This document shows positions 5,194 through 7,050 of a stretch of 7,050 nucleotides of DNA, piece after piece. Source of the DNA: Deltaproteobacteria bacterium RIFCSPLOWO2_02_56_12. Its GTDB lineage: Bacteria; Desulfobacterota; Binatia; UBA9968. Numbering within the stretch: position 1 is the stretch's first letter; each line of letters starts with the position of its first letter. The notes beneath the pieces were generated by a model. That model was not told the origin of the DNA. It searched no databases and saw only the letters and a program-made list of their open reading frames with translations. The position numbers and the translations under genes were made by a program. The stretch covers positions 5,325 to 12,374 of the forward strand of contig MGRY01000223.1 in NCBI GenBank assembly GCA_001799045.1, in the 5' to 3' direction.

Positions 5194-6124
5194 GGTTGCG
5201 ATCACCGGGGGAGCGGGTTTTATCGGTTCCCATCTCTGCCAGAGTTTTCTTGAACGCGGGCATGAGGTCCTCTGCATAGACAACCTTCTGACCGGGAGCC
5301 GTGAAAACGTTGCCGCCTTCTTGTCGCACGATCGTTTTTCATTCCTGGATCATGATGTGAGCCGTTTTATACAGGTAGACGGGGCCGTAGATATGCTGCT
5401 CCACTTTGCCTCCCCCGCCAGCCCGGTGGACTATCTGGAACTCCCGATCCCGACTCTCAAGGTGGGTTCGCTCGGAACTCACAATGCCCTAGGTCTGGCC
5501 AAGGCCAAAAAGGCGATTTTTTTTCTCGCCTCTACCTCCGAGGTCTACGGCGACCCGCTGGTAAAGCCGCAGACAGAAGACTACTGGGGCAATGTAAATC
5601 CCGTAGGGCCGCGAGGGGTCTACGACGAAGCCAAGCGCTTCGCCGAGGCGATGACCATGGCCTATCACCGATATCATGGTCTGAACACTCGCATTGTGCG
5701 GATCTTCAACACCTACGGCCCGCGGATGAGAATGAAGGATGGGCGGGTAGTTCCGAACTTCATTACCCAGGCTATGAAGGGAGAAGCCCTCACGGTTTAT
5801 GGGAAGGGAACCCAGACCAGGAGCTTTCTTTACATTGACGATCTGATCCGGGGCATCCACCGGTTGCTGGAAACCGATTACCACCTTCCCGTAAATCTGG
5901 GCAACCCTCATGAGATCACGGTCTTGGATTTTGCCAAGAAGGTCCTCGGCCTTACGGGCTCGAAGAGCTCGATCGTGTATAAACCTCTACCCGAGGATGA
6001 TCCGCAGGTGCGCCAGCCGGATATCTCCAGGGCTAGGGAGCTCTTAGGTTGGGAGCCTCAAGTCCAGCTGGAAGAGGGTTTAGCCAAGACCGTTCACTAT
6101 TTTTCGCAGCGGTTGCGGGGTTGA
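5186..6124 (+). CDS. uxs: UDP-glucuronate decarboxylase (UDP-xylose synthase), extended SDR family
   Basis: A 312-residue NAD-dependent enzyme that converts UDP-glucuronate to UDP-xylose through a 4-keto intermediate with loss of CO2. The nucleotide-binding GGAGFIGSH is at 8-16, followed by DNLLTGSRENV, HFASPASPVDY, TSEVYGDP, and PQTEDYWGNVNPVGPRG leading into the catalytic Tyr146-xxx-Lys150 (YDEAK). RMKDGRVVPNFITQA and the late TRSFLYIDDL complete the family pattern. HFASPASPVDY and the WGNVNPVGPR block are characteristic of UXS and distinguish it from dTDP-glucose dehydratase and GalE. Its length matches bacterial soluble UXS without the N-terminal membrane anchor of animal enzymes, and there is no ArnA-type formyltransferase domain. 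It overlaps ugd by eight bases and is followed four bases later by a second SDR gene. Confidence 0.93.
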   Translation: MARVAITGGAGFIGSHLCQSFLERGHEVLCIDNLLTGSRENVAAFLSHDRFSFLDHDVSRFIQVDGAVDMLLHFASPASPVDYLELPIPTLKVGSLGTHNALGLAKAKKAIFFLASTSEVYGDPLVKPQTEDYWGNVNPVGPRGVYDEAKRFAEAMTMAYHRYHGLNTRIVRIFNTYGPRMRMKDGRVVPNFITQAMKGEALTVYGKGTQTRSFLYIDDLIRGIHRLLETDYHLPVNLGNPHEITVLDFAKKVLGLTGSKSSIVYKPLPEDDPQVRQPDISRARELLGWEPQVQLEEGLAKTVHYFSQRLRG

Positions 6125-6128
6125 CTAT

Positions 6129-7050
6129 ATGAAGATCGTCGTAACCGGAGGGGCGGGATTTATCGGATCCCATATCGTCGATGCCTACATTGCCGCAGGC
6201 CACCAGGTTTTCATCATTGATGATCTCTCCGGCGGCGACAGACGGAATCTGAACCCGAAGGCCGACTTTCACCTCATGGATATCCTTGATCCGGCGTTGC
6301 CCGGATTGCTCGGCGAGATCTCTCCGGATGTCGTCAACCACCATGCCGCCCAGATGGATGTGCGCCGTTCCGTGGACGATCCTCAGTTCGACGCGCGCAT
6401 CAATATTCTCGGCCTGATTCATCTGTTGGAAGGATGCAAGCGCTCGGGGGTTAAGAAGGTCCTTTACGCCTCGTCCGGGGGAGCGATCTACGGAGAGCAG
6501 GAGCTCTTGCCCACCCGCGAGGATCATCCCAAGTCCCCCCAAAGCCCGTATGGTATCAGCAAACTGACCGGAGAGTATTACCTGAGCTATTATCAAACGG
6601 CCTTCAATATTCCATCGGTAGCGTTGCGCTATGGCAATGTCTACGGGCCCAGACAGAGGGCTGACGGAGAGGCGGGGGTCATCGCTATTTTTATCCGTCA
6701 TCTGCTCGCGGGAAAATCTCCGAAAATTAACGGTGATGGAAAACAAACCAGAGATTACGTGTACGTCGGGGATGTGGTTGTCGCCAACATTTTGGCGTTG
6801 GAGTCCGCTGCCACCGGCCCCATGAACATCGGCACCGGTCATGAGACGGATGTCGTCACCCTTTTTGAGCTGCTCGGGAAGGGGACGGGATCGAAGGCGG
6901 CCGCTGTCTATGGTCCCGCCAAGCTGGGAGAGCAAAGGCGGAGTTCGCTTGATATCTCGCGCGCCCGGGAGAGGATTGGATGGCGCCCGCAGACCGCGCT
7001 GAGCGAGGGCCTGGAGAAAACCATCGAATATTATCGGCGGTCCAAAGTTA
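6129..7050 (+). CDS. GalE-like NAD-dependent sugar-nucleotide 4-epimerase (3' end cut by window)
   Basis: An open frame of 307 codons runs to the window edge without a stop; the family is usually about 310 residues, so only a few residues should be missing. It opens with MKIVVTGGAGFIGSH (GGAGFIG at 7-13) and IIDDLSGG. NHHAAQMDVRRSV follows, then SSGGAIYGE with Ser115/Ser116, and Tyr141-xxx-Lys145 (YGISK). RYGNVYGPRQ, GEAGVIAIF and GDGKQTRDYVYVGDV complete the pattern of short bacterial GalE-like epimerases. These invert C4 of UDP-hexoses, or in some members UDP-pentoses or UDP-uronates. The position next to UXS makes UDP-xylose to UDP-arabinose, or UDP-GlcA to UDP-GalA, plausible alternatives to UDP-Glc/UDP-Gal; sequence alone does not decide. 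The start ATG 6129 lies four bases after the upstream stop, with a weak GGGG at 6117-6120. Confidence 0.88.
   Translation, partial: MKIVVTGGAGFIGSHIVDAYIAAGHQVFIIDDLSGGDRRNLNPKADFHLMDILDPALPGLLGEISPDVVNHHAAQMDVRRSVDDPQFDARINILGLIHLLEGCKRSGVKKVLYASSGGAIYGEQELLPTREDHPKSPQSPYGISKLTGEYYLSYYQTAFNIPSVALRYGNVYGPRQRADGEAGVIAIFIRHLLAGKSPKINGDGKQTRDYVYVGDVVVANILALESAATGPMNIGTGHETDVVTLFELLGKGTGSKAAAVYGPAKLGEQRRSSLDISRARERIGWRPQTALSEGLEKTIEYYRRSKV

Noticed and set aside
4339..6935. Long minus-strand open frames at 4339-5283 and 6033-6935, and similarly 1947-2924
   Set aside because: They lie opposite strongly supported genes with intact motifs and have no independent start signal or motif. The 1947 frame even reads through the intergenic heptads.

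Overview
The window is bacterial, gene-dense and entirely plus-strand, and looks like environmental, moderately GC-rich, Gram-negative-type DNA. The RlmN fragment, the MTA phosphorylase and the PfkB kinase resemble Desulfobacterota (former Deltaproteobacteria) or neighbouring uncultured phyla such as NC10. That placement is an impression from protein sequence, not a search result.

Left part (1-1932): the 3' end of the 23S rRNA/tRNA methyltransferase gene rlmN is followed by the methylthioadenosine phosphorylase gene mtnP, but the junction region is present twice. Bases 1-578 recur at 926-1503 with an exact offset of 925 bp, no indels and only three silent differences (4/929, 401/1326, 566/1491). 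The duplication leaves an rlmN end (2-142), then an in-frame chimera (156-1067) joining the first 141 residues of MtnP to the C-terminal half of RlmN, then an intact mtnP (1081-1932). The join lies at a Gly-Leu-Val-x-Ala stretch that both families have at this point, so a short shared sequence probably guided the recombination, or misled an assembler. The chimera lacks essential parts of both enzymes and is best regarded as a by-product.

Middle (1932-2930): a 92-base spacer built of degenerate 7-bp repeats in two inverted arms separates mtnP from a PfkB/ribokinase-family kinase gene. A different 7-bp repeat array (83-131 and 1008-1056) sits at the rlmN/mtnP boundary and is translated as the tail of RlmN.

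Right part (2939-7050): four tightly packed genes, spaced or overlapping by -8 to +8 bases, look like a sugar-nucleotide/glycolipid operon. They encode an ArnC/GtrB-like membrane polyprenyl-phosphate glycosyltransferase, UDP-glucose 6-dehydrogenase (UDP-Glc to UDP-GlcA), a UDP-glucuronate decarboxylase (UDP-GlcA to UDP-xylose) and a GalE-like 4-epimerase that runs off the window end. Together they could supply a UDP-pentose (xylose, possibly arabinose after epimerisation) and load a sugar onto a lipid carrier for cell-surface glycan modification. The enzyme steps are well supported for Ugd and the decarboxylase; the end product is inference. No RNA gene, transposase, CRISPR array or clear intrinsic terminator was seen, and no gene-free stretch exceeds 100 bases.
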